This document shows, one piece after another, positions 50,816-61,616 of a DNA stretch of 64,000 nucleotides; the stretch's first letter is position 1; the number at the start of each line of letters is the position of its first letter. The stretch lies in assembly GCA_019914995.1 (NCBI GenBank), contig CM034127.1:3472001-3536000 (forward strand), in the 5' to 3' direction. The notes below the pieces were generated by a model that was given only the letters and a program-made list of their open reading frames with translations, was not told where the DNA came from and made no database searches. This stretch comes from Acanthochlamys bracteata. Its lineage: Eukaryota > Streptophyta > Magnoliopsida > Pandanales > Velloziaceae. Both the position numbers and the translations under genes were made by a program.

Positions 50816-51496
50816 TTCAATATAAACAAAAAAGTTGGATAAAATAATTTGATTATTTGCTAAAAGATAGAAAAAAAGCTGGACACGAAAACATGTTGAA
50901 ATGAGATGCTAAATACAAGCATACTCGAAACATGATTGATATGCTTATATTTCTTGTTTAATATAGTTCTTGGTAGATACAATCGTTGTTCTCTTGAAAT
51001 AGGAGAATGTAGTTTAAATCTGCAGTGTCATGAATTACGTATGCATTTCAATAGTTTCACTTTCTGATTATTGTGCAATGAGTTTCTAAATTTGGTGATG
51101 TTATGATAATGTAAATTAACTAGTCTGATATGCGTAATTATGTGGCCGGACATAAAAAAAGTTGTCATTTTGCTTGAGAGGAGACTCGCCGTACCGAAAT
51201 ATAGTTGTGATGGGTAGCATTTTCTTTTCCTACAGTATATAATATAGAACATAATCGAAAACCAGAAATGTTCTTTATTGTTATAGCTAGGAACCATACA
51301 TTCATTTGGAAACTTGGAAGAACTATTACAGTACTAGTAATATAACCGCGACATTCTAAAATATGTTTGACTGTAATATTTCGTCATTGGTGTATGAATT
51401 GGTTTCAGTGACTACGTACATACGGACCAATATATAACTATACGCCAGTCATATTGTAGTATCACGTAGCGGATAAACTCTGTAATATCATCATTA

Positions 51497-51812
51497 TCAG
51501 CAACGAATCATGCACAGGCACGGACCATACCCTAGGATACACAAGCTCTGATCGATACCCTCTGTCCTACAAGCTTCATCACAATGCAGATCACTAGTAC
51601 ATTTCCCTCTGTACGTCCTGCTGAGTCTAGGACACCAACCTGCCGTTGCCGTCTCCATTTCTGCCCAAAATATTAAAAAAGGAAAACGTCAGTTAATTTG
51701 CATAATGATAAAGCTGCAACTGGAGGGAAGGAGTATGTGATTTACCTGAGATACTGAGCGCCATAACCAAGAAGAACACAAATATTGGAACAGTAATACG
51801 ATTGACCGCCAT
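51497..51812 (-). CDS. Plant defensin (gamma-thionin family), intact copy 1
   Basis: Two exons, 51812-51746 and 51660-51497 (67+164 nt, 76 aa), with a GT-AG phase-1 intron of 85 bp inside the signal-peptide end, the usual defensin plan. The signal peptide starts MAVNRITVPIFVFFLVMALS. The mature part has eight cysteines spaced C-x10-C-x5-C-x3-C-x9-C-x6-C-x1-C-x3-C, the classical plant defensin (CS-alpha-beta) pattern, and contains SRTYRG and CDEAC. A secreted antimicrobial or signalling peptide is expected from the family. The Gly two places before the fifth Cys, usual in the gamma-core (GxC), is Ser here. Base use of the mature exon differs more between copies than that of the signal exon. 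Confidence 0.9.
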
Positions 51813-51893
51813 GATTCAAAGAAAAGAATGATCAAGGATTTAGGTATGTATGATGTGATGTTTGTTGGTTGAAATGTGATTAACTTGTTCTCG

Positions 51894-51901
51894 TATTTAT
51901 A
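51894..51901 (-). promoter_or_regulatory. TATA box of defensin copy 1
   Basis: TATAAATA on the minus strand, 82 bases before the start codon. The same box lies 77-78 bases before the start in the other two copies. Confidence 0.75.
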
Positions 51902-52085
51902 GTGACTTTGTGATTACTGGTAATTAAATGATAGTAAGCATCTTTTGATTGAGAGTAAATGGAACATCGGAAACAACGTAATCATTTTATTGTAGTTAAT
52001 GCTCTATGCGTGTTTCCAAACTGCCATGAATTCTTTTGACTAATAAGGTTAATTAAGGCAAGGGAGAAATGATGCATGTTATTAC

Positions 52086-52154
52086 CAGAGACAGTGATTA
52101 GAAGCAAAAAAGAGATGACAACTAGTGGCACAACAACACTTGTGCGCTTGCCAT
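52086..52154 (-). pseudogene. Decayed signal-peptide exon of a defensin-like gene
   Basis: Starts ATGGCAAGCGCACAAG, and after a one-base shift reads VVVPLVVISFLLLITVSG, followed by the donor G|GTAATAA. It aligns with the relic at 55747-55875. A one-base indel near the start breaks the frame, and no mature exon follows it before defensin copy 1. Confidence 0.6.
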
Positions 52155-53750
52155 TGATGAAGACTTGCCGCCACGGATGCTGCTGTTTATATATATGTAG
52201 TAGATTGATTAAGCATAATTTGGATAAGCTTTGAACTAGTTTGATCTTGATTTATTTACTTGGATCATTATATGTGCAAAAATTGGCGAGATAGCATAAC
52301 AAATTAGTAGAATGTTCATTGAGCAATTCTAGATTTGGAAACAGTACTTTTCTTTATTTGTTAAAATTTTAGGTTTTGTTAACTTTTGAGGTAATGGTAA
52401 TTGGTCAATATCCCATATAAGCTCTTGCAACTTGTGCCTAAGTCATAATTACCTAGAAGCTATTTTTCTCTGTATAAGATTTCCTATAATTACGCTAATT
52501 AAGCTTACACATGCATAGTAATCAAAGTTTGAGAAGTTTCACAAAGCTGTGAAGTGATTTGGTGTGTGGTCAAAGGAGAAAACTTTGACCAGCTGGCATC
52601 CCATCAGTCACCGTCTATGACATAATGTGACCCAGTTAGTGTTGGATCACTCATCCGATCCGCATTGCACTTGAAACACTTCAGATGTTTCATTAAATTC
52701 CCGTTCCGCTCTTAAAGGTTTTTTTAATTGCTAAAATTTTCAAGGTGAAAAGAACAATCGTTCCAATGCATAACATCTGTTTTCAGTAATTTGCATAGTA
52801 ATAACTATCGGTCGAATTGCTGGTTTATCTAGAAAACAATTCGCATGGTAATTCACGAATACAAATTAGGTCATGAAAACGTAGATGCAGATGTTTGTGT
52901 AACAAATACTTTAAAAAATGGGATTAAATTAATAATAATATGTTGGCTCCATTAACCACTATCAAAATTTTTAGGTTTGTTTGATATTGCTTTCTTTTTC
53001 GAATTTTTTTCATATTTCTTTTAACAAAAAATTTTTACAAGCTACAGTATTCTAAAATTTCAAAATTTATAAATAAATTTATATGTTCTAAAATTATCCT
53101 ATATATTACTGTAGCTTGTATGTATGAATTTTAGCTATTTAATCGAGTATGATAAGCTCCTACATTATGTGTCAATTTCAGATAGCCTAATAATTTGACG
53201 CCGTTTATAATGGGTTAGACTCTAAGAGAGTGTAATGTTCGCAGTTGGTATGTTATAAAAACATTATAAAAAAAGCTTCTAAATCATGTAAGCAGCTAGA
53301 TGTGTGTTGGTGTGTGTGTTGTATATGTTCTCACTGATGAACCTATGTGTTTATATACTTTATTGATTATAGCTTAGTTTGGTATTCTTTTGAACGAGCT
53401 AATTTTGTGTTTTTTGCTCGATATATTGCATAACATAAAAAGGTGTACTGATGAGTAAAATGAATGATATGTATATTTTTTTAAGCGAAGAATTTTCAGA
53501 TAAACCTCAAAGGAATAGTATTCCAATCGATTAAGCAATTCAAAGTTTCTGAAAAGAAAATTTTTCCTTATTCATGAGCAAGATGTGGTGATGTAAAGTG
53601 GACAGGATCACATATGGGCTTTTTTAATTAAAAGTACTATTAGACTTTTTTCTAAATACTAATAAATACAAAAACTTGTTCACGTTCAAATATCATTTTA
53701 ATCACTTCCAGATTGCCAATAGTACATTTTCAATTAAAAAAATAAGGTTT
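52155..53750. other. Spacer within the defensin cluster
   Basis: Non-coding. 52970-53110 has an A/T-rich stretch resembling a MITE. No homology to the duplicated unit was recognised here. Confidence 0.45.
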
Positions 53751-54070
53751 GGATAACGAAATATAATTGCGGTGGGTGGCATTTTCTTTGACATAATCGA
53801 AAACCAGAAATGTTCTTCATTATTGTAGGAACCAAACATTCATAACTGATGCTTATAAGCAACAGATGGACAGAAGCATATGGAAACTTGGAAGAACTAT
53901 TAAATTACTAGTAATATAACCGCGACATTCTAAAATATGATTGCCTGTAATATTTCATCATTGGTGTATGTACTGGTTTCAATAACTACGTACATACGAA
54001 CCAATAGATAATTATAAGCCAGTCATATTATAGTATCGCATAGCGGAGAAAATATCTAAAATCATCATGA

Positions 54071-54386
54071 TCAGCAAGGTCTTAGGCACATGCACGGATT
54101 GAAATCGCCGTCACAGTAGCCAGCACCGGCACCCTCTTGACGACAAACATAGTCACAATACTCTTTATCTAGGCACTGCCCTTTGAACGTCCTGCTTGGT
54201 GAAGGTCAATACCTTGGATCTGCGGTTGCCATCTCCATTTCTGCCCAAAACATTATAAAGATAAAAAGGTCAGTATGCATAAAGATAAAACTGCAAATGG
54301 AGGGAAGGAGTATGCAGCTTACCTGAGACGGTGAGCGCCATAACCAAGAAGAACACAAATGAAACAGTAATACGATTGACCGCCAT
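54071..54386 (-). pseudogene. Plant defensin copy 2, stopped at its first cysteine codon
   Basis: The gene plan is conserved: exons 54386-54323 and 54240-54071 with the usual splice sites, signal peptide MAVNRITVSFVFFLVMAL, and a TATA box. In the mature part the codon at the first-cysteine position is TGA (54208-54206), directly before PSPSRTFKG, so translation should end there. The other seven cysteines, their spacing and the final stop (54071-54073) are intact. A GYC (gamma-core GxC) is present. This looks like a recent one-base loss, or a sequencing error. Confidence 0.85.
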
Positions 54387-54462
54387 GATTCAAAGAAAAC
54401 AATGATGAAGTATTTTCAGAGAGGTATGAAGTTTGATTGAAAGTAAAGGAACTCTTTTCTCA

Positions 54463-54470
54463 TATTTATA
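54463..54470 (-). promoter_or_regulatory. TATA box of defensin copy 2
   Basis: TATAAATA on the minus strand, 77 bases before the start codon, followed by the shared ATGAGAAAAG. Confidence 0.7.
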
Positions 54471-55242
54471 ATGCCTTATGCGTAATTAACTGACAGTAAG
54501 CATCTTTTTGACTGACACAGAAGAACATTGGAAACAACGTGGGTAACGTTTATATTGCTAGTTAATACTCTCTGCATGCGATAAAGTGCCAAGAACTTCT
54601 TTTGAGGGATATAAAGTTAAATGAGATGCTTTATTGTAGTTGCGTTGCAACTTACTAGCATGCCCAAAACATGATTGATATGATAATGATTTCTTGGCTA
54701 ATAGAGTTCTTGGTACGTAATGGTTAATCTCTTCAAATGGAAAACTAACAGTAGATTAGTCGCACCTAAATTTGTCATGATATTCTGTATATATGCATCT
54801 TATTAGTTTCACTTTTTGATATTGTGGAATGAGTTTCTAATTTAATTAGGAGATGTTTTGATCATGTAAATTAACTAGTTTGATGTGCGTAACTATGTAG
54901 CCTGACATAAAAAAAAAGTTATCATTTTGCTTGGGAGGAAACTCGCCTTTGACGAAATATAGGTGTAATGGTAGCATTTTCATATAGTACATAAAGCATA
55001 ATCGAAAACCAGAAATATTGTTCTTCATTATTCTCGGAACCATACATTCTTATGGAAACTTGGAAGAACTATTACAATATTAGTAATATAACCGCTACAT
55101 TCTAAAATATGATTGACTGTAATATTTCATCATTGGTGTATGTACTGGTTTCAGTGACTACGTACATACGGACCAATATATAACTATACGCCAGTCATAT
55201 TGTAGTATCACATAGCGGATAAGCTCTCCAAAATCATCATGA

Positions 55243-55566
55243 TCAGCAAGGACTCATGCACACGCACGGACCCCATATGCCAGTACAGTAGCTCTGATTG
55301 ACACCCTCTTCAGTACATGCATCCTTACAACGCCGTCTATCAGTACATACCCCTTTGTAGGTCCTGCTTGGTGTAGGACACCAAACACGTGCCATTGCCA
55401 TCTCCATTTCTGCCCAAAATATTCAAGAAGAAAAACGTCAGTTAATTTGCATTTTTTTATAATGATAAAGCTGCAACTGCAGTGAAGGAGTATGTGGTTT
55501 ACCTGAAACAGTGAGCGCCATAACCAAGAAGAACACAAATGGAACAGTAATACGATTAACCGCCAT
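55243..55566 (-). CDS. Plant defensin (gamma-thionin family), intact copy 3
   Basis: Exons 55566-55503 and 55409-55243 (64+167 nt, 76 aa), GT-AG phase-1 intron of 93 bp. Signal peptide MAVNRITVPFVFFLVMALTV is almost identical to that of copy 1. The mature part shows the same eight-cysteine spacing (C-x10-C-x5-C-x3-C-x9-C-x6-CxC-x3-C), with SRTYKG and CKDAC, but most non-Cys residues differ from copy 1. As in copy 1, the gamma-core Gly is Ser. Secretion to the apoplast is expected from the signal peptide. Confidence 0.9.
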
Positions 55567-55643
55567 GATTCAAAGAAACACAATGATCAAGAAAAGATTC
55601 AGCTAGTATGAGGTTTGGTTGAAAGGAATGAAACTTTTTCTCA

Positions 55644-55651
55644 TATTTATA
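55644..55651 (-). promoter_or_regulatory. TATA box of defensin copy 3
   Basis: TATAAATA on the minus strand, 78 bases before the start codon, in the same context as in copies 1 and 2. Confidence 0.75.
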
Positions 55652-55746
55652 GTGGCCTTGTAATTAATACGTAATTAATTGGTAGTAAGCATCTTTTTGA
55701 CTAAGACTAACATTGAAAATAATGTCACCAACATTTATATTGCTAG

Positions 55747-55875
55747 TTAATGCTCTATCCGGGCGTTGAAGTGCCATGAACTTCTTTGACTGATAAAGTT
55801 AATAAGGCGAGGAAGGAGAGTGATCAGAAGCAAAGATAAGAATACAAGAGAAACAACAACAGTTGTGTTTGCCAT
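55747..55875 (-). pseudogene. Decayed signal-peptide exon upstream of defensin copy 3
   Basis: A 42-codon open stretch starting MANTTVVVSLVFLSLLLITL, a signal-peptide-like hydrophobic run. It aligns with the relic at 52086-52154, but a small deletion removes the donor there, so it reads on into former intron sequence. No cysteine-rich exon belongs to it. Confidence 0.5.
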
Positions 55876-55903
55876 TGATATTGAAGAGTTGCTGTCAAAT
55901 GTT

Positions 55904-55928
55904 AATATATATATATATATATATATAA
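55904..55928. repeat. (AT)n microsatellite
   Basis: About 12 AT units at the upstream edge of defensin unit 3. Confidence 0.95.
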
Positions 55929-55960
55929 AAGCAGCTGAGCTACTACAGAAGCTTTCAGGA

Positions 55961-57208
55961 CAACACTTCATTCCAGAAGTACTATAACCATTATATTCTA
56001 ATCTGTGGTAGACGTATTCACGATTTGTACATATTCATTTAAACAAACTATACCGATCAATGAATAACAAGCCAACCATATTACAGTAACAGTAGTCTCA
56101 TAATGGTTAGAACTTTGCATGTGAAAGAGTTTTAGGATGGAGGTTAGGAGCACTTGTAATCGTCGCGGCCATTTCGGATATTTAACTTGATTTAAAAAAT
56201 GTAACTAAAATCATTAAATTAGAAGTTATTTTTTTAAAATACATCAAGATAGAAACACCTCTAACGTTAGCGCTTTTCATTTTTTTAATTAATAACATGT
56301 TCAATTTAGGATTTTTAACTTTTGAGTTTTTGGTAAATAGGACCTTTTAACTTTTAAGCTAATGACAAGTTCAATATGGGCTTCTAAACGATTGGTAGTG
56401 TGAGCTTAACAACTTGGGCCTCACCTTCGTAAGCGTATTGCAACTTTAAAAGACTTTCCATGGGATATCGGAATGTAGGGGTTATTTGACTCTCCATTTT
56501 AAGTATCTTTTTTCGTCTTTTTTATAAAGTTTTTCATTAAATATTTTTTTATAGTATTGTAAAAAAAAATTGAATTTAAAAAATATAGATAAATTTTGTG
56601 TCATGAAATTTGTATATGTATATAAGTTTTATTATTTTTAAGCTATAAAGGTAACTTCCTTTTAAAAAATTATACTAAAAACTGCTTTTAGAAAAGCATT
56701 ATATTTTCAGCAGTCCCAAATCACCTCGAAGAGTCTATACTGAAGGGGAACAGTCGTTGATTTGTGAATGTTGACAGTAGACAATTTTGTTTTCTCAAAA
56801 TTCTCCGAAAGCTTCTTACTAAGATGAAGACCTTCGACTAATTAGATACATTGCTCTAGAATACTTTCAAAGCTGTAGACCAAAACAAGTGGAAAAAAAA
56901 TTATTCCTTGCTCCGCCGTAGTGCTGCTTCCACGTTTAGACTACTCAATGATTATATTCCTGATCACACTATATTCTTCTGGAATTTGATTTTTCTCAGT
57001 TCATATATGAATCTTGGTTTAACTTAGCGGATTTGTGAAGAACACTGATCAAATATAATCAACAAGATAGGAATTACATAACCATCAAGTTAGAGTTTCC
57101 AAAAATTTTCATTATTGACTATTGGGAGCTGCATATCTAGCTAGCATGCAAGCTGTTTTAACTAGAACGGATCCCCACTAATTAATAATTGTTACTTAAC
57201 TTCCCATC
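55961..57208. other. Intergenic with a MITE-like element
   Basis: No gene. 56478-56727 has an A/T core between GGGGTTATTTGACTC and CCCAAATCACCTC, roughly inverted ends, and belongs to the AT-rich MITE family. Confidence 0.5.
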
Positions 57209-57213
57209 TATAA

Positions 57214-60168
57214 TGTCACGACCCAACCCGGCCGCGACCGGCCTAGACTAGACCTGTCTGGACAACAACCAAACTAGATCCAGTCTAGTAAGCCTAACCC
57301 AAAAATATCATAACGGTTCACCAAACGTTTTCAAATAAATAAATAAAAAAAATTCGACAGAACCTTTCCTATAATTTCAAGTGGAAACCTGTACCATAAT
57401 AATTCATTTGATAACGATAAAACAAAGCAAAAATAAACAAATACTTTCAATACCAAAACCAACCAAATAAATATCTATGGCTACTAAGAGTACACTCACA
57501 CCTATTACATCTCCAAAACTTCAATTTACAAAGCCAAAAAGATATAAGAGAAATACATATCTTAAGAAAATAACAGAGCCATCTATATGCCAAAATGAGC
57601 TATAAGTACACGGATCTACCGTCGACGTGCTATATCAAAAAAAGTGCTATATCCCGTCACCCCGCTAGTACCGGAATATCCGGGAGAGGCCAAAAGAAAG
57701 AAAAAGGGATGAGCCTGGACTCGGTGAGGTGAAATAACAGAATGCACCATTTAGGGCTTCTAATGCATTACCCTAATTGTTTCAATCCTATCTGCGATAT
57801 GCAACAGATGCAACGATTAGATCGGAACAAGCTCTATTGGGTCCTAAGTCGTCCCATACCAACCTAGTTCCCAATAAGAACTGATACGGAGGGCTTTGAC
57901 ATACAACAAATGCAGTCTATAAAATATCCTGCTATATTAACATGTAATAATATTCATTAGGTGTCATGTACTATGAGAACAAACTACATAGTTTATATTT
58001 CTTTCACTATGGCATCCTAAATACATAAAGTCCAACTATGCACGCTACAATACTTTTATGCATTCATACATGCGTCGTCCGTTATCCAAACATGTCTAAT
58101 ATGATACCATACATGTTTGTCTATCTATATTCATGATGTAACACTAGTCAGGGAATCAGGAAGATAAATATATAATATAGAGCGAGATCCAATCTCCAAC
58201 TCGACCTACAAACCAGGCTACTCCTGCCTCGGTGAGGTACAACCATTCGGGTGATCGAATCGGATGGGCCGTGGTATCGCCCCCACGCGCATGGGCCTAA
58301 AATACTATGGCCATAGGTGGGTGCCTGCCCCACACCCATCGGGTCCCCGATCTCGCCACGACTCGCGCCGCCTCGTGGCAAGAGACGAGTGTCTATGCAT
58401 AATAGGTCAATCAAATCTGAGCCCCTACAGGCATTAGTCATAGGTCATATGCATATTCACATGGTGAACCGGGCTTAAAAGCCTCTACCGAATTTCAATC
58501 ACAATCAATGCCCATGCATGTGTAGGTATATAAATATCACATGCTCTATACTTGGAATTCATATGCAAACAATATGTGAAGTCACCTTCACATATCTAAA
58601 ATTACTATGCATCATGATTACCATAATCATCACTTTTAATGAGCATGCTTTACAAGTGAAAAATGCATTCAATGCAGAACCCCATATAGCATACGTAATG
58701 GTGCATGCAATTTAATTCTACTACTTATCTGCAAAATCATTCGAATCACGTATAAACTAATTAAACATGCTAAGTCATTTACTAATGACATACTGATATA
58801 CTTGTGATATGATTATTATGCACATATATCACTCTAAACATACTAATATGTTAGTTCAAATCTTCTAGTTGCTTAATATATGTCATAACTTGATATAGAG
58901 TTAAAGTATCTATATCTAGCCACTTTAATAACATAAAATCATTGTCTCCATCCGATATAGACGACATCCTATAGATCTCATATACTTGCATATCACAAAT
59001 TCTAGATTTTTACATGCAAACATGATATTCTCATCAATCATCCAACCTACTTTGTTTCTAGCATGCCTTTATAATTTCTATCGTTATCATAACCTTACAT
59101 AGTTATACATGCACAAGCACTTTATGGCATGAACGATCAATCATATTATATACTGAAGGTGGCAAGTCATGCCGGAGTTTACAAAGCAAATGTTACTTGC
59201 GTTAAAAACCTAACGATAAGCTAAGAAGAGAAGACGCAAGTAACCCTCACCTGAAGGTCCTTGCAAAACCTCTTATCTATGGCTATTACCAATTCAGATC
59301 ATCCGATAAATTTCGCTTTTAATCCTATTACCAATATAAAACCACGCAATAAGTAATCTAAAACAATTCTCCAGCAATAACTCATAATTCAAACACATCG
59401 ACTAATACTAAGCTAGCAACTAAGAATGCTTACCGAATCGAACAAGTCAGACTGAGAACGGACCTCACGTCGTAGAGACGAATTCGCCGATTATCGATCA
59501 ACTAGACGTATAAAGTTAAATGGGTTATTCAGAGGTCCAAAAACAAGTTCAGTCGACAAAAGAGAGCATTTGATCTCACCTAAACCGTTTGTTCGGCGGC
59601 TCGCCGGATTCCGGCGAAAATTAGGGTTCGGCGAACTTTCCGGCAAGAGAGAAATTAATAACGAAATGATCCTCAAGAGTGGTAGAGTTTAATAGAACCG
59701 ATGGTTAAACTAAGAACCACCGCGGTGTCTTAGGAATCGCCATTTACACGACGGCTTGGAAGAAATCGTGCTTCTTCTCTCTTGAGCCAAATCGAGCTCA
59801 ATTGATGTAGGGAAAACCTTCAGTGGGGTGAGGAGAAGGATTTTAGGAAGCCGGCGTCGAAGAAACGGCGGCGAATCAACGACGGACAAATTAGGATTTT
59901 TGCTCGGCGGTGAAACAAAACTCAATCCGGCAAAATTGAAGCAAGGAGAGCAAGGGGAGGGCTTGGAGATGCACGCCGGAGTAAGAACAAAGAAAAATAA
60001 CGGCGCCGGAGGGGAGAAATTGCTGCCGGTGAGGGGGCAGCAAGGTGGCTGTCGGGTGGAAGATGAAAAGAAAGGTGAGGAGAAAAATAAAAGAAGGAAA
60101 CATTGCATAATAAGGCCTCTAACTCCAACAATAGCTTAATTTAACCCACTACTAATCAGGCTGTTACA
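57214..60168 (+). mobile_element. 2955-bp solo LTR (or LTR-like non-autonomous element) with perfect target duplication
   Basis: Starts TGTCACGACCCAACCCGG and ends AATCAGGCTGTTACA. It is flanked on both sides by TATAA (57209-57213 and 60169-60173). The sequence is clearly less AT-rich than its surroundings. The start TGTCACGACCC is one I associate with long LTRs of plant Ty3-type elements. The right part has G-rich CGGCG motifs and GGCGAAAATTAGGG. Short open stretches inside (58148-58441 minus, 59710-60139 both strands) show no gag, protease, RT or integrase motif. There is no primer site or internal domain, so a solo LTR fits best; the perfect flanks point to a recent insertion. Confidence 0.8.
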
Positions 60169-60173
60169 TATAA

Positions 60174-60809
60174 TTAGCTAGCTAGCTCACTAGTAAGTAC
60201 AGAACACAAGTTTTGCTAGCTACACTTAGGAACTGGCCATGGCTTCCATGAGGAAAGCCATCCCTCAAGTTGATTATTCGATAAACCAATCTGATTGATC
60301 AATCTCTGAAGTTCTCCCCCTTCATCTGTATCAATGAAAGTTTGTTTTGGTTTTCTTTAGTTTTCAGATTTCTAAAAAAGATGATAATTAATTTTGAAAT
60401 GAAAAGCAGTTGGTTTAGTTCTTGGTTTTGGTTGGTTTACTTTTTTGAAACGCCCGTATCAAAATTTATGAAAAACAAAGTATTGGAACTTGGAAGTGAC
60501 CCTAACAGAGTGCGAGGAAGAAAAATTGTTAAGGCCGCATTTGCAATAGTGTTTTTCAAAAACACTTTTTCAAAATTTTAATTTATATCTTAAAATAAAA
60601 TAATTTATTTATAAATTTAAAATATAAAAAATTTATTCATAAAATTTTATTATTATATATTTCTAAATTAAAAGAATTATTTTTAAAAATAAAACTAAAT
60701 TATTTTTTTATAAAATATATGTTATACATATTCTCAAACGCTCGCTAAAATAAGTAAAATCTAATTCAACTTCTTCGGCTGAGAAAGCCTAACTCTCGGC
60801 ACCCGTTAT
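60174..60809. other. Intergenic with AT-rich MITE remnant
   Basis: About 60533-60747 is another A/T-only core between GCATTTGCAATAGTG and CTCAAACGCTCGC. No gene. Confidence 0.45.
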
Positions 60810-61616
60810 CATAGTTGTCAGATCCGGATCGAACCGTTCGGATCGATCCAAAAATCTTCGATCCGGACGATAAATCGGTTTGAATTTATAAAAGAATCAT
60901 TTATACAATCGATCTGTTTTGATCCGTTTTGACCCGTTTTAACTCGATCGACCAATCCGTTCGAATCAAATTCGGTTAAATAAAATTTTAAAAATATTAA
61001 TTAAAAAAATTTTAAATTGATGATATATTTAATGAAAAAATAACTATTAATAGCCCTATGTTGAAAAATAATATATAGTTTAAATTTTATATTTGGATGT
61101 GATAATACAAAAATATAATTAATTATGTCTTATTTATAAATATCAATTATTAGTGATTTTTAAAATTTTATATTGTAAAATATTTAGACTCAAATATGTA
61201 TACCTAAAAATTAGTTCTGTTTTTTTATTGATTTATTTATTTTATGATTTTATCTTTTTCTAATCTTCTAATTAATTTAAATATTTTTTATTATAAATTT
61301 TTGTTATTATTATTGTTGTTGATGGTGGTAATATTATGGTGGCGATATTTTAATTTTCGTTGTGATTATTATTACTGTTGTTATTAATAATAATGTCATA
61401 ATAAAAATATTTTAATTTTTTGTTATGATTGCTGCTGCTATTATTATTGATAGTGTCATAATAGCAGTAGATTTTTTACTGTTGTTGTTATTATTAGTTA
61501 AAAATACTTTAATATTATTAATCCGATGGTTCAACCGGTTGATCCGACGATCAATCCGAAAATCGTGACCCAAACAATTTTCTAATTCGATATTCGATCC
61601 GATTCTTACGACTATG
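60810..61616. mobile_element. Non-autonomous DNA element with about 24-bp inverted ends
   Basis: Left end CATAGTTGTCAGATCCGG continues into GATCGAA; the right end, inverted, reads CATAGTCGTAAGAATCGG then GATCGAA. The flanking octamers CCCGTTAT and CTCGTAAT match at 6 of 8 positions, which would suit a hAT element. The inside is low-complexity (GTT/ATT triplet runs) with no transposase. Superfamily is a guess. Confidence 0.6.

Larger units (their letters stand above)
50890..52160 (-). repeat. Tandem defensin unit 1
   Basis: Homologous along its length with 54621-55960 and in part with 53751-54620. Shared stretches include AACCAGAAATGTTCTT, AACTTGGAAGAACTATTA, GTAATATAACCGC and the whole defensin gene plus its upstream relic. 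This indicates tandem segmental duplication. Confidence 0.8.
53751..54620 (-). repeat. Tandem defensin unit 2 (partial)
   Basis: Homologous to units 1 and 3, from GAAATATAATTGCGG through the defensin gene to its proximal promoter, but lacking the upstream relic exon; the unit is shorter at both sides. Confidence 0.75.
54621..55960 (-). repeat. Tandem defensin unit 3
   Basis: Aligns with unit 1 over nearly its whole length, including the relic signal exon upstream, and shares ACTACGTACATACG and ACGCCAGTCATATTGTAG exactly with it. Confidence 0.8.

Noticed and set aside
57214-60168. Genes inside the long LTR (open stretches at 58148-58441 and 59710-60139)
   Set aside because: No protein family resemblance, overlapping frames on both strands, and position inside an element with LTR ends and target duplication.
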